This document shows positions 45,507 to 54,175 of a stretch of DNA of 64,000 bases, one piece after another (position 1 is the stretch's first letter; each line of letters begins with the position of its first letter). The notes under the pieces were generated by a model that worked only from the letters and a program-made list of their open reading frames with translations, made no database searches and had not been told where the DNA came from. The position numbers were made by a program, and so were the translations under genes. The stretch spans positions 3,410,001 through 3,474,000 of the forward strand of contig CAXXKC010000003.1 of the NCBI GenBank assembly GCA_963674835.2, read 5' to 3'. This DNA comes from G963674835 sp963674835 (GTDB lineage: Bacteria > Planctomycetota > Planctomycetia > Pirellulales > Thermoguttaceae).

Positions 45507-46292
45507 ATGCAAATCATCATCAGCGAGACGTACGACGAAGTCAGCAAGGACGCCGCGAAGGTCGTGGCCAGAACCCTTAACTCCAAACCCAACGCCGTGT
45601 TGGGGCTGGCGACCGGGTCCACGCCACTGGGGCTCTATAAAGAGCTCATCCGCATGCACAAAGACGAAGGGCTCGACTTCTCGCAGGTGACCACCTTCAA
45701 TCTCGACGAGTACGTGGGTTTGCCGCGGGGCCACTTCCAGAGCTACCACTACTTCATGCACGAGAACCTCTTCAAGCACATCAACATCCCGCCACAGAAC
45801 GTCTACATTCCCTCCGGTACGACCGACAACTACGAGGCGTTCTGCGAGTGGTACGAAAGGCGAATCGAGGAGTGCGGCGGGATCGATCTGCAGGTGCTGG
45901 GGATCGGCTCGGACGGCCACATCGCCTTCAACGAGCCCTCCAGCTCGCTCGGGTCGCGCACACGTATCAAGACACTCGCCCAACAGACCATCGAGGACAA
46001 CGCCCGATTCTTCGAACGGCGCGAAGACGTGCCGATTTACGCCATTACGATGGGCGTCGGCACCATCCTCGAAGCGCGTCGGATCGTGCTGCTGGCCAAT
46101 GGCAAGAACAAGGCCGATGCTATCGCGGGGGCCATCGAAGGACCGGTCACCAGCATGAACACGGCCAGTGCGTTGCAGCTTCACCCCGACGTGATTGCCG
46201 TGCTGGATCGCGAGGCGGCCAGTTCATTGGAAATGATCGACTATTACATGTGGATTCAGGCCAAGGCGCCCGGGGCCCCCAAGCCGATCTGA
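45507..46292 (+). CDS. nagB: Glucosamine-6-phosphate deaminase
   Basis: The protein has 261 residues, the usual NagB length. NAVLGLATGSTPLGLYKELI is the phosphate-binding loop and TTFNLDEYVGLPRGHFQSYH holds the conserved NLDEYVG block with the catalytic Asp. GIDLQVLGIGSDGHIAFNEP carries the DGHIAFNEP motif, and TMGVGTILEARRIVLLANG follows. The enzyme converts glucosamine-6-phosphate to fructose-6-phosphate and ammonia, feeding amino sugars into glycolysis. It is 54 bases upstream of the GlmU-like gene, so amino-sugar metabolism is a likely theme of the unit. Confidence 0.95.
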   Translation: MQIIISETYDEVSKDAAKVVARTLNSKPNAVLGLATGSTPLGLYKELIRMHKDEGLDFSQVTTFNLDEYVGLPRGHFQSYHYFMHENLFKHINIPPQNVYIPSGTTDNYEAFCEWYERRIEECGGIDLQVLGIGSDGHIAFNEPSSSLGSRTRIKTLAQQTIEDNARFFERREDVPIYAITMGVGTILEARRIVLLANGKNKADAIAGAIEGPVTSMNTASALQLHPDVIAVLDREAASSLEMIDYYMWIQAKAPGAPKPI

Positions 46293-46346
46293 CGCCGCCG
46301 TCCCGCATATCCTGCCGCCTTGCCTAGCCGCTGAAGGAGTCCGTCG

Positions 46347-47639
46347 ATGCGATTGATCCTGGTGGATCTGCCCCACGAGAAACGGTATCACTTCTACCCG
46401 ATCGCTCTGTGCCGACCCATTTGGGACTTGCGCTGCGGTATCACCTCGCTGGCCGAGAAACTCATTGCCGCCAGCGGCGCCGGCCGCGTTGCCTGTTTCC
46501 TGCCGCCCTACATGGCCGACGCGTACCGCGAAGAGTCGCAGTGGCCGATCAACGACCCCGCGCAACTGGCCGACGACGACTTGCTGGTGGTCGATGCCCG
46601 GGTAAAGGCCGCAGCCGTCAAGGCGTTCGCCGCCGGACCCAGCCGGATCGCCTGCGACGCCGACGGGCGCTGCCTGTGTGCTCGGATTGCCAAGGAAGAT
46701 CTCAAGCGCCTGGACACCAGCTCGATCGAGGCACTGCTCGAATCGGCCAAGACGTCGCTCCCCGCCGCCGGCGAATCGCTCGCCACCTGGAACTACACCT
46801 GGGATCTCATTCTCGAGAATCCGGAACAATTGACCGTGGATTTTCGGGCCATAGGCCGCCACGGCATCGAGGGAACCGTCGAGGAACCCAACGCCATTCG
46901 CGGAAGCCGGCAAGACGTATTCATCGGTCGCGGCGCCACGGTGCATCCGATGGTGGTGCTCGACGCCGAGCATGGCCCGATCTACATCGATGAAGACGTG
47001 CAGATCCATCCCTTCAGCCGGATCGAAGGCCCGTGCTTCATCGGCAAAGGCACGATCATGATGGGCACCAAGTGCCGCGAGGGTATGTCGATCGGCCCCG
47101 TCTGCCGCATCGGCGGCGAGGTCGAGGAGTCGATCATTCAAGGCTACTCGAACAAGGCGCACGACGGCTTCCTGGGACACGCCTACGTGGGCCAATGGGT
47201 CAACCTCGGGGCGCTGACGACCAATAGCGACCTGAAGAACGATTACTCAGACGTGTCCGTCGCGCTGGACGGCAAGACACCGATCAACACCGGCTCGATC
47301 AAGGTCGGCTCGCTGATCGGCGATCACACCAAGACATCCATCGGCACGCTGCTGAACACCGGGGCATGCGTTGGCTCCATGGCGCTGATCGCCGCGACGG
47401 GCAAACCGCTGCCGAAGTTCATTCCTTCCTTCGCCTGGTTCCTGGAGGGAGTCGTCACGAAGGGATTCGGCCGAAAGCAGTTGTATGCCACGGCGAACAA
47501 GGCGATGGGACGCCGCAAGAAGGACTGGACGCCCGCCCTGGAAAATATGTGGGAAGAAATCTTCCGCCTGACCGCCCCGGTGCGGAACGAGGCCATTAAA
47601 AAGGGACGCCGCGCTTTAGCGGCGCAAAGTCGTGTTTGA
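46347..47639 (+). CDS. GlmU-like putative sugar-phosphate nucleotidyltransferase (left-handed beta-helix)
   Basis: The protein has 430 residues. The N-terminal domain (about 1-180) begins RLILVDLPHEKRYHFYPIAL and has the layout of the planctomycete/Bacteroidetes 'putative sugar nucleotidyltransferase' group rather than the GxGxGTR motif of classical GlmU. Residues about 185-340 are hexapeptide repeats (IYIDEDVQIHPFSRIEGPCF, SIKVGSLIGDHTKTSIGTLL) of a left-handed beta-helix, as in acyl- and uridylyltransferases. Nucleotide transfer to a sugar-1-phosphate or acetyl transfer is inferred. GGAG lies seven bases before the ATG. GCCGC/GCGGC forms a hairpin at the 3' end of the gene. Confidence 0.85.
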   Translation: MRLILVDLPHEKRYHFYPIALCRPIWDLRCGITSLAEKLIAASGAGRVACFLPPYMADAYREESQWPINDPAQLADDDLLVVDARVKAAAVKAFAAGPSRIACDADGRCLCARIAKEDLKRLDTSSIEALLESAKTSLPAAGESLATWNYTWDLILENPEQLTVDFRAIGRHGIEGTVEEPNAIRGSRQDVFIGRGATVHPMVVLDAEHGPIYIDEDVQIHPFSRIEGPCFIGKGTIMMGTKCREGMSIGPVCRIGGEVEESIIQGYSNKAHDGFLGHAYVGQWVNLGALTTNSDLKNDYSDVSVALDGKTPINTGSIKVGSLIGDHTKTSIGTLLNTGACVGSMALIAATGKPLPKFIPSFAWFLEGVVTKGFGRKQLYATANKAMGRRKKDWTPALENMWEEIFRLTAPVRNEAIKKGRRALAAQSRV

Positions 47640-47672
47640 CGGACGTATGCGTCACAATAGGAGATACGAGTC

Positions 47673-47927
47673 ATGGCGAGTGTGCTTGAACGAGTAAAAG
47701 CGGTGACAGCCCGCGTCCTGCAGTTGGATCCCGCCGCGGTCCAACCCGAAAACACCTTCACGACGGATCTGGGTGCGGAAAGCGTTCAGTCGGTCGAGTT
47801 GGTGGCCATGTTCGAGGAAGAGTTCGGAATCGAAATGGACGAGGACGAGGCGCTCTCCGTCGAGACGGTCGGCGACGCGGCCGACTACATTGCCAAGGTG
47901 TGCAAAGAGCAAGGAATCGAGTGCTGA
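47673..47927 (+). CDS. Acyl carrier protein
   Basis: The protein has 84 residues and is acidic and helical, with the phosphopantetheine site in TDLGAESVQSVELVAMFEEE. The serine of the usual DSL triad is kept as E-S-V. Length and four-helix pattern match the carrier proteins of fatty acid or polyketide synthesis. No ketosynthase or other fatty-acid gene is adjacent; instead it lies between the GlmU-like gene and an isopropylmalate-synthase-like gene. It is therefore probably a dedicated carrier and not the housekeeping AcpP. GGAG precedes the ATG by nine bases. Confidence 0.92.
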   Translation: MASVLERVKAVTARVLQLDPAAVQPENTFTTDLGAESVQSVELVAMFEEEFGIEMDEDEALSVETVGDAADYIAKVCKEQGIEC

Positions 47928-48020
47928 AGCTTGCGAACCAGATGTCGCGGCGTGGGCATGTAATCTCGCCCGGCTGCCGGCGTTTTTCCGTCTGAAGGCA
48001 AACTGACGAAAGGTGCGTTC

Positions 48021-49418
48021 ATGTCTGAATCCCGCAAATCCTTCCCCCTGGTCGATCGGACCACGCCGAACTTGCTGGAAGACACGTTTGACTATGACCT
48101 GCCGCCGGCAATTCGCTTCGATGGCCCGGTTGTGGAGTATATCGACGGAAATCCGGTCCAGTTCGACCCGCAGTCGCTCAAAACCCGCGACATCTTCATC
48201 ACCGACACGACCTTCCGCGACGGCCAGCAGGCGCGCCCGCCCTATACGATCGACCAGATGGTGCAAATCTACGATCTGCTGGCCAAGCTCGGCGGCCCAA
48301 ACGGAGTGATCCGTCAGACGGAGTTCTTCCTCTACACCCATAACGATCGCGAGACACTCGACCGTTGCCGCGAACTGGGGCACCGCTACCCGGAATGCAC
48401 CGGCTGGATCCGCGCGGTGCCGGGCGACTTCCGCCTCGTCAAAGAGGCCGGACTCGCCGAAAGCGGCATGCTCACGAGCTGCTCCGATTACCACATCTTC
48501 CAAAAACTCAAGTTCAAGAGCCGCCAGGCCTGCATGGACAGCTACTGCGAGGTGGTCGACGCGGCCTTCGAGGCCGGGGTTCGCCCCCGTTGCCACTTGG
48601 AAGACATTACCCGCGCCGACATCGAAGGCTTCGTCCTTCCCTTCGTCGAGCGGCTGATGCGGATGAGCGAGCAAGTCCCCGAAGAGCGGTCGGTGAAGAT
48701 CCGGCTCTGCGATACGATGGGATTCGGCGTGAGTTTTCCGGGCGTTGAGCTCCCTCGCAGCATCCCCAAGCTGATCTACAAGCTCAACCAGGAAGTCGGT
48801 GTGCCCAGCAGCCGCCTGGAATGGCACGGCCACAACGACTTCCACAAGGTGCTCATCAACGGCGGTACCGCGTGGCTCTACGGCTGCGACGCACTGAACG
48901 CCACGCTGTTCGGCTTCGGTGAGCGAACGGGCAATCCGCCGCTGGAAGGCGCCATCTTCGAGTACATTGCCTTGAAGGGTGGCCTGTGCGGTATCCAGAC
49001 GGAAATGATCTCCGAAGCGGCCGACTACATGCGGTCGATCGGCCTGCCGATCCCCGACAATTATCCGTTCGTCGGCCGAGCGTTCAACACCACGCGAGCC
49101 GGCATTCACGCCGGCGGCTTGCGCCAGGACGAACGAATCTACAACATCTTCGACACGACCAAGCTGCTGAACCGGCCCCCGCGCGTCGCGCTGACCGACA
49201 AGACGGGAAGCGACGGCGTGGCCCTCTGGGTCAACGAGTTCTTCGGCCTCAAGGGCGCAGACCGTATCAGCAAGATCAAGTGCCACAAGCTCGCCCGCTG
49301 GGTCATGGACCAATACGAGGTCCACGGCCGCATGACCAGCATCAGCGATGAAGAGCTCGAGCAGCAGGTCAAGGAGCTGATGCCCGACCATTACCGTCGC
49401 TACAAGGGCGGCCAATAG
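48021..49418 (+). CDS. 2-isopropylmalate synthase-like (HMGL family) condensing enzyme
   Basis: The protein has 465 residues. The DRE-TIM metal/substrate motif is FITDTTFRDGQQARPPYTID (canonical LRDGEQ altered to FRDGQQ). HLEDITRADIEGF and IRLCDTMGFGVS follow, and the metal-binding His pair is in LEWHGHNDFHKVLINGG. A C-terminal helical domain ends the protein, and the long leucine-sensing domain of LeuA is absent. Enzymes of this type condense acetyl-CoA or another acyl donor with a 2-oxo acid (LeuA, homocitrate or citramalate synthase), or cleave the reverse way. The adjacent ACP (93 bases upstream) suggests an ACP-linked or unusual acyl substrate, but this is inference. Confidence 0.87.
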   Translation: MSESRKSFPLVDRTTPNLLEDTFDYDLPPAIRFDGPVVEYIDGNPVQFDPQSLKTRDIFITDTTFRDGQQARPPYTIDQMVQIYDLLAKLGGPNGVIRQTEFFLYTHNDRETLDRCRELGHRYPECTGWIRAVPGDFRLVKEAGLAESGMLTSCSDYHIFQKLKFKSRQACMDSYCEVVDAAFEAGVRPRCHLEDITRADIEGFVLPFVERLMRMSEQVPEERSVKIRLCDTMGFGVSFPGVELPRSIPKLIYKLNQEVGVPSSRLEWHGHNDFHKVLINGGTAWLYGCDALNATLFGFGERTGNPPLEGAIFEYIALKGGLCGIQTEMISEAADYMRSIGLPIPDNYPFVGRAFNTTRAGIHAGGLRQDERIYNIFDTTKLLNRPPRVALTDKTGSDGVALWVNEFFGLKGADRISKIKCHKLARWVMDQYEVHGRMTSISDEELEQQVKELMPDHYRRYKGGQ

Positions 49419-49471
49419 GCGTCGCGATTCGATCGTCCTGGACACGCAAGCTCAAATGAAGCAGAAACGGT

Positions 49472-49491
49472 CGTGCCGCGCAATCGGCACG
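49472..49491 (+). other. Perfect hairpin downstream of the isopropylmalate-synthase-like gene
   Basis: CGTGCCG (49472-49478), loop CGCAAT, CGGCACG (49485-49491). No T-run follows, so it is not a classical intrinsic terminator, but it may protect the 3' end or assist Rho-dependent termination. The rest of the 409-base gap 49419-49827 shows no supported gene. Confidence 0.45.
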
Positions 49492-49827
49492 CGCGACGAT
49501 CGCGTGTCGTTGAATCTTGCCATTCCATAGCAGCGCCCCCCGCTGCGCGGCCGACGGACGCGCTTGCCTCACCCAGGGTGCGATGAATAGCGCACAACCA
49601 TTCCCCGTTCGGCACCTAAGTGGGGTAAATATCTGCACATACGACGTCTCGCAGGCCTTCGGCCATATCGTGCGGAGAGTATGTCATATACTTGTAGTAG
49701 ACGTTGGAGACCAAGAGGCTTGATGAAGGTTGCATAATCATTGCCCGATACCTGACCGCCCGGCCTTGTTCGCCGGCGTCTGCCGATCGGGCGTGCAAAC
49801 CTCACTGGCGTGTCGAGAAGGTGTCCC

Positions 49828-50013
49828 ATGCATTGCCGTTGCCCACACTGCTCGCACCGCGTCAAGCAGCTTCGGAACACAGAAGGCCCGCAGTTCTGCC
49901 GCAACTGCCACGAGTTGTTTATTGCCCCCGTGGAGAAGAAACTCCCTCCATGGATCCTAGGCGTCCTGGTCGTGCTCACTGCGAACTGGCAAATCATCCT
50001 GACGCAGTCGTAG
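49828..50013 (+). CDS. Small zinc-ribbon membrane protein
   Basis: The frame encodes 61 residues. The N-terminal part has two Cys pairs (CRCPHCSHR with Cys-x2-Cys and FCRNCHELF with Cys-x2-Cys) 19-20 residues apart, a zinc ribbon. It is followed by one transmembrane helix (PWILGVLVVLTANWQIIL). This build is a sensible small membrane protein and not a chance frame. It stands alone between the isopropylmalate-synthase-like gene and repeat family B copy 2. Upstream codons in the frame (from 49810) add only six residues. Function unknown. Confidence 0.65.
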   Translation: MHCRCPHCSHRVKQLRNTEGPQFCRNCHELFIAPVEKKLPPWILGVLVVLTANWQIILTQS

Positions 50014-50142
50014 CACGTTGTCCTTATAGTTGCTGCGAACTCATCGCACCGAGCGGGTTCGGACCGAGGCTGCTTCAAAGCGGATTTCCCGTTCCGTAGC
50101 CGACGCGCGCCATGTGGAGACGCTTCCAGAGCGCCTTCGGCG

Positions 50143-50220
50143 TAACCGTGGCGTGTATCTCGCTTTCGAAACCGTAGAGACACGCCGCCGCGAACGCTAC
50201 GGTTGAGTGCGACACCCACT
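50143..50220. repeat. Dispersed hairpin repeat, family B, copy 2
   Basis: This segment is homologous to 33261-33334. The arms AACCGTGGCGTGT and ACACGCC...CGCTACGGTT are complementary with one G-T pair, giving a long stem-loop. The copy touches the stop codon of the minus-strand HEAT-like gene (TAG at 50221-50219). This suggests it lies at the 3' end of that transcript, while copy 1 lies just upstream of a gene. Compensating differences between the copies (TGTAGCG/CGCTACA versus AACCGTGGCG/CGCTACGGTT) point to the fold being kept. Confidence 0.75.
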
Positions 50221-51358
50221 ATCGGAAGCCGTTCGCCAGGCGGGGTGGCCTATAGTCGCCCATGCCCCAGTTGTCGGCCACGGCCTCTTCGTACCATTTC
50301 TCATACTCGGGGAACGATTCGCCGAGGACGGTCGATGATACGACCAGACGGTGGCGGACATCAAGCTCGCACGGCTGCACCGATTCACCACTGTCCAAGA
50401 CGATTCGGCGCACCGGCTCGATGCCCTCCGGGACAAACTGAGCCAAAAGGGCTTGCGCCAGACAGAGCCTTGTTTCCGGGTCGTCTTCAACGCTGAGGAA
50501 TCTCAAACAGCTTTCCGCGCAGAACTCCGTGTGAATGTTCTCCAGCACGTCGCAGGCGGCGGCTCGGAAGCTCGGGCTTGCATACTGCCATCGCTCGGCG
50601 ATGGCGCGAACGCTCGTATCGGCGTCAATCCGGATCAAGGCCGTGACGCTCTCGTCGGCCACGCCGATGTCGCCGTCACAGAGACGCTCTACCACGAGCG
50701 GAATCGCTGCCTGCAGTCGCATCCTGCCGGCCAGGCGGATGATCCAAGGACGCATCCACGACATGATCGTGCTGTTCTGACCGTGACGCTCTAACAGAGC
50801 CAACACGAAAGGCCCGCGAGCCGCCCAATGGCGAGCGAGCGATTCAACAATGCGATCGGCGTACAGCAAATCGCTCTTGGTCAACCGGGTCGCTCGTGAC
50901 GTCTGCTGGGCGAACGACTGCAGCGCGGCCCAGCCATTGTCCCAATCCCAAAGACTCGTGTCGCACCGCTCCCTGAGCGCTTGCCGCAATTCCGCAGGAA
51001 ACATCGCAAGCGCGCGAATCACCTCTTGCCGCTCGCACAGAATCTCTACATCCGCGTGGTAGAGGATCAAGGCGATCGCGAAGCGGTAGTTGTCTTGATC
51101 GAGGTCGGCCAGATCGTAATCGTGCTCCAGCTCGGACACCAGCCAATCGACCGTGGTGGGCGTCTGATGCAGGTAATCGGCTTTGCGGACGATGCGAAAA
51201 GCCTTGTCCCGGCCGAATCGCTCGACGGCCTGTATGACGAGCGGCATGATGCTCGTATCTTGACTGAACGATCCGGCAAAGTACGACAGTGCAGCAACCC
51301 GAACCTCCTCCTCGGGGTGCAGTGACGCCACCTTGATGGTAGGTATAGAGCGCTGCAT
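50219..51358 (-). CDS. HEAT-like helical-repeat protein
   Basis: The protein has 379 residues, soluble and almost wholly helical. Repeated two-helix units occur, such as HPEEEVRVAALSYFAGSFSQ, AAIPLVVERLCDGDIGVADE and DDPETRLCLAQALLAQFVPE, as in HEAT/armadillo scaffolds. No catalytic motif is seen. The C-terminus ends in a Trp/Tyr-rich segment (YEKWYEEAVADNWGMGDYRP). Such repeats usually mediate protein-protein binding. It is the gene next to the degenerate receiver and REC-GGDEF genes on the same strand, though a 119-base gap and its own promoter separate it. Function unknown. Confidence 0.75.
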   Translation of the reverse strand: MQRSIPTIKVASLHPEEEVRVAALSYFAGSFSQDTSIMPLVIQAVERFGRDKAFRIVRKADYLHQTPTTVDWLVSELEHDYDLADLDQDNYRFAIALILYHADVEILCERQEVIRALAMFPAELRQALRERCDTSLWDWDNGWAALQSFAQQTSRATRLTKSDLLYADRIVESLARHWAARGPFVLALLERHGQNSTIMSWMRPWIIRLAGRMRLQAAIPLVVERLCDGDIGVADESVTALIRIDADTSVRAIAERWQYASPSFRAAACDVLENIHTEFCAESCLRFLSVEDDPETRLCLAQALLAQFVPEGIEPVRRIVLDSGESVQPCELDVRHRLVVSSTVLGESFPEYEKWYEEAVADNWGMGDYRPPRLANGFR

Positions 51359-51378
51359 AGTATTACCTAATGGACACC

Positions 51379-51406
51379 AATATAGTATAGCTTATCCCGC
51401 CGGCAA
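51379..51406 (-). promoter_or_regulatory. Candidate promoter of the HEAT-like gene
   Basis: On the minus strand, TTGCCG (51406-51401), a 16-base spacer and TATATT (51384-51379), in a locally AT-rich segment. The start codon at 51358 is 20 bases past the -10 box, so the leader would be short. Confidence 0.4.
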
Positions 51407-51477
51407 GGGGACATTCTCGGCGCTACACCGTACGGTTTGGTCAGGTCCACCCGTCGGTGCGTGGATGGCCGGCGCAC

Positions 51478-51921
51478 TCAATTCAGCGAGAGTCTCCGCT
51501 CGTGCAGATGTCCCCAGACCGGATGGGATGGTTCTTCTGGATGGACGGCACGTCGCTCCACCAGAGCGCTGATCTTGGCCGCGAGAAGTCCGTAGTGGAC
51601 GGGCTGGAACTCGACGAAGTCGACGCCTCGCCGAATCAGATCCTTCGCCAACCTCGGCTCGAGCACACCGGTGAGGACGACGATAGCCGGTCGATTTGCC
51701 GACCTCAGCAAATCCACAACAAGCGAGTGGCCATTCTGATGGGGCATTCGCAACCCGGTAACTAGCACGTCGCAGGGGTTCGACGAAAGCAGCATGCGGG
51801 CCTCTCGGCCATCGGCGGCCGACCAGCACGCAAAACCTTCGTGCGCCAACGCGCGCACAGCCAGGTTACGCACGATGGGATCGTGACTGGCCACGAGTGC
51901 ATGGTAGAGGGCCTTGGTCAT
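51478..51921 (-). CDS. Degenerate receiver protein lacking the phospho-acceptor Asp
   Basis: The protein has 147 residues with a CheY-like fold. The acceptor position reads CDVLVTGLRMPHQNG, with Gly56 where Asp is expected. IVVLTGVLEP supplies the Thr. The region that should supply the Lys reads VDFVEFQPVHYG, with Gln in place of Lys. Asp14 in ASHDP remains near the acidic pocket. It therefore cannot be phosphorylated in the normal way and is probably a protein-binding pseudo-receiver. The start ATG overlaps the stop of the upstream REC-GGDEF gene (ATGA), so the two are translationally coupled, suggesting that it binds or modulates the diguanylate cyclase. Confidence 0.8.
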   Translation of the reverse strand: MTKALYHALVASHDPIVRNLAVRALAHEGFACWSAADGREARMLLSSNPCDVLVTGLRMPHQNGHSLVVDLLRSANRPAIVVLTGVLEPRLAKDLIRRGVDFVEFQPVHYGLLAAKISALVERRAVHPEEPSHPVWGHLHERRLSLN

Positions 51922-52835
51922 GACGGCATTCCGTTCGGCTCTACGAATTCGACCATCTCGTGTACCCGAACTGCATTGCGTCCCGCTTTCTTCGCTTCGT
52001 AGAGAGCCTTGTCGGCGCACGCGATCAGCACATCCAGCGAGGTCAGTCCAATCGAATCGGCCACTCCGAAGCTGGCGGTCGTTGTGATCGTTGCCGCGCG
52101 CAGGCCGATCCGCAGGCTTTCGATCTCCTGCCGGCAGCGTTCCGCCAGACAACTCGCCGTGGAGGCGGCCGCGTCGGCGACAACCACAGCGAACTCTTCA
52201 CCGCCGTAGCGAGCGGCCAGGTCCGTCTTCCGGCACTGTTGCGTAATGGTCTTGGCCGTCTCCTGCAGTACGAGATCGCCAGCGCCGTGACCGTACGTGT
52301 CGTTGATGTTCTTGAAATGGTCGATGTCGGCCATCACGAACGACAGAGGGGTGCCGTGTCGCTGCATGCGCGCCCACTCGCGCTCCAAGTGCCTCATCAA
52401 CGCGCGGCGGTTCGCCAAGCCCGTCAACGGATCGACGTGTGCGTGTTCCACGAGAATGTCTTCCAAACGCTTGGTGCGCAGGGCCGCTCGCACGCGAGCG
52501 CGGAGTTCGACGCCGTTGAAGGGTTTCGTAACGTAATCGACCGCCCCCAAATCGAGCCCTCTGACAATATCCTCCGTCGACCCGGATCCCGATAGGAAAA
52601 CGATCGGAGTCAGGGAGCACTCGGGATCGGCTTTCAGCGTGCGGCACACTTCCAGCCCGGAAACATCGGGCATGTCGAGGTCGAGGAGAATCAGGTCGGG
52701 TTTCTCTCGCTTGGCGGCTTCCAGACCGGCGAGGCCCCCCTGGGCGCACAAGATCTCGGCCGGCTCGCTCAGCAGGCGCGCTCTTGCTACGGCCAGAGCT
52801 TCGGGGCTGTCGTCGACGATCAGAATCTTCACCAT
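51918..52835 (-). CDS. REC-GGDEF diguanylate cyclase
   Basis: The protein has 305 residues. Receiver domain (1-120) with acidic pair VDD, Asp52 in LILLDLDMPDVSG, Ser in VFLSGSG and Lys in DYVTKPFNG. GGDEF domain (about 130-295) with DPLTGLANRRAL, MADIDHFKNINDTYGH and the active-site RYGGEEF (GGEEF at 211-215). The product-inhibition I-site RKTD lies five residues before GGEEF. All elements needed for phosphorylation-controlled, feedback-inhibited c-di-GMP synthesis are present. GAAGGAG lies four bases before the ATG. It is coupled to the pseudo-receiver downstream. Confidence 0.95.
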   Translation of the reverse strand: MVKILIVDDSPEALAVARARLLSEPAEILCAQGGLAGLEAAKREKPDLILLDLDMPDVSGLEVCRTLKADPECSLTPIVFLSGSGSTEDIVRGLDLGAVDYVTKPFNGVELRARVRAALRTKRLEDILVEHAHVDPLTGLANRRALMRHLEREWARMQRHGTPLSFVMADIDHFKNINDTYGHGAGDLVLQETAKTITQQCRKTDLAARYGGEEFAVVVADAAASTASCLAERCRQEIESLRIGLRAATITTTASFGVADSIGLTSLDVLIACADKALYEAKKAGRNAVRVHEMVEFVEPNGMPS

Positions 52836-52946
52836 GCGTCTCCTTCACGGGGCAGTTCGGGCGTGAGGGATGTCGACGTTGCCGAACCGGGCGGTTTGCT
52901 GCGCGCCGCTGGGTATTCCGTTAAGGTTGGGTGCACTCATCGAGAC

Positions 52947-53636
52947 TCACACACACGACTCGATGCACAAACCGCCGTAGATGCCGGTCGACTGCCAGGC
53001 GTGGGTATGCAACAAAAGGCTCTTGATGAGAATCTGCATGTCGGCAATGGCGTCCAGCGTCCCCTCAATCAGCGACTTGGCGCTGGGATCGAGCAAATCG
53101 CGATGTTGTTCCATTAAGCACTGGCAAGAGCGAGCCACGCAGCAAAGCGGCTTCTCCAGGTCGCGGGCGATGACTCGGTTGAGCACTTCCAGGTCGTCGG
53201 CAAATCGCTCTCTGCCTTCAGACTCTCGCGTGCTGATCTCGGCAAGCTCGGCGCGACGCGTGAGCTGATCCCTGTGCTCCAGGGCTTTGCGGATGACAAT
53301 CCCAAGGTGCGCCTCGTTGCAGGGCTTCGTGAAGAAGTGGTACACGCCCCCCTCGTTCACGGCGCGGAGAACCGTTTCCACCGAGGGATTCTCGGTCAAC
53401 ATCATCCGCATCACCTGCGGAAACGTGCGCGCGACCCAGGCCAACATGTCCGCGCCGGACATTCCCGGCAGACGCTCGTCCACCACGACAACATCGACGT
53501 CCGACGCCTTAAGGACCTCGATCGCTTCCTCGGCCGAGCGGGCGGTGTGCAGCAAATACGGCTGGTTGCGAAGCATTCGGCGCAGCGAGTACAACAACTC
53601 GGTGTCGTCGTCGACCATTAGCACCGTATGCGTCAT
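52947..53636 (-). CDS. Response regulator with receiver domain and helical C-terminal region
   Basis: The protein has 229 residues. The receiver domain is complete: VDDD at 8-11, Asp53 in DVVVVDERLPGMSG, Thr in RMMLTENPS and Lys in YHFFTKPCNE. The NEGGVYHFFTKPC form is the RpfG-type receiver common in planctomycetes. The C-terminal ~100 residues are helical (RDQLTRRAELAEIS, KSLIEGTLDAIADMQILIKS), without the HD-GYP domain, and end with a Cys-containing tail. The output is unknown. GGAGA precedes the ATG by seven bases. It lies 111 bases upstream of the REC-GGDEF gene on the same strand. Confidence 0.85.
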   Translation of the reverse strand: MTHTVLMVDDDTELLYSLRRMLRNQPYLLHTARSAEEAIEVLKASDVDVVVVDERLPGMSGADMLAWVARTFPQVMRMMLTENPSVETVLRAVNEGGVYHFFTKPCNEAHLGIVIRKALEHRDQLTRRAELAEISTRESEGRERFADDLEVLNRVIARDLEKPLCCVARSCQCLMEQHRDLLDPSAKSLIEGTLDAIADMQILIKSLLLHTHAWQSTGIYGGLCIESCV

Positions 53637-53954
53637 GGCGTTGTCTCCACTCAAAACAAACTGGTATCCGTCAGTGCAACCCCCACGCCGGTAGCAATTC
53701 GGAGCAGGGTGGTGCAAGACGAACTGGATCACCGTCGACGAATGACTCCCCAGCGCCAGAAAGCCTATCTTACGCGAACCCACATCGCACTTATTAGTGT
53801 GCAAACGAACTCCGTCGGGCGGTGATGCGCGAGTCGGTGTCTCAGAGGCCGCGTCGCGCATGCGACAATCTGTGATCGTGTGCGGGAACTGTGCAGGGGC
53901 GTCAATGCAGTCACGCGAACGGGTCGATAGGTGAGAAGTGGGGTTCGCGATAGC

Positions 53955-54105
53955 AGATTCTCAATGGGTGACGACTGTGTGAGAGAATCTTGCCGTGTCG
54001 ATCCATCGCCAAGTCGGAGCACGCGACACTTCGATTTCAGCGGGATCCGCGGCTCGTCTCGTCGTTGTGTGCGAAGCAGTCACAGGTGAGACGAACAGGT
54101 GAGAC
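53955..54105. promoter_or_regulatory. Inverted and direct repeats upstream of the first degenerate NtrC-like gene
   Basis: The 595-base gap 53637-54231 holds no gene. It contains an inverted repeat AGATTCTC (53955-53962) / GAGAATCT (53983-53990) and a direct repeat ACAGGTGAGAC (54082-54092 and 54095-54105, 13-base period). Both precede the promoter at 54176 and could be regulator binding sites. Confidence 0.35.
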
Positions 54106-54175
54106 ATATGGTCACACATGAGCTCGCTAAACAACACGAAAACCGAACTCTTGCCGTAGTTTGCGATCTCTGAAT

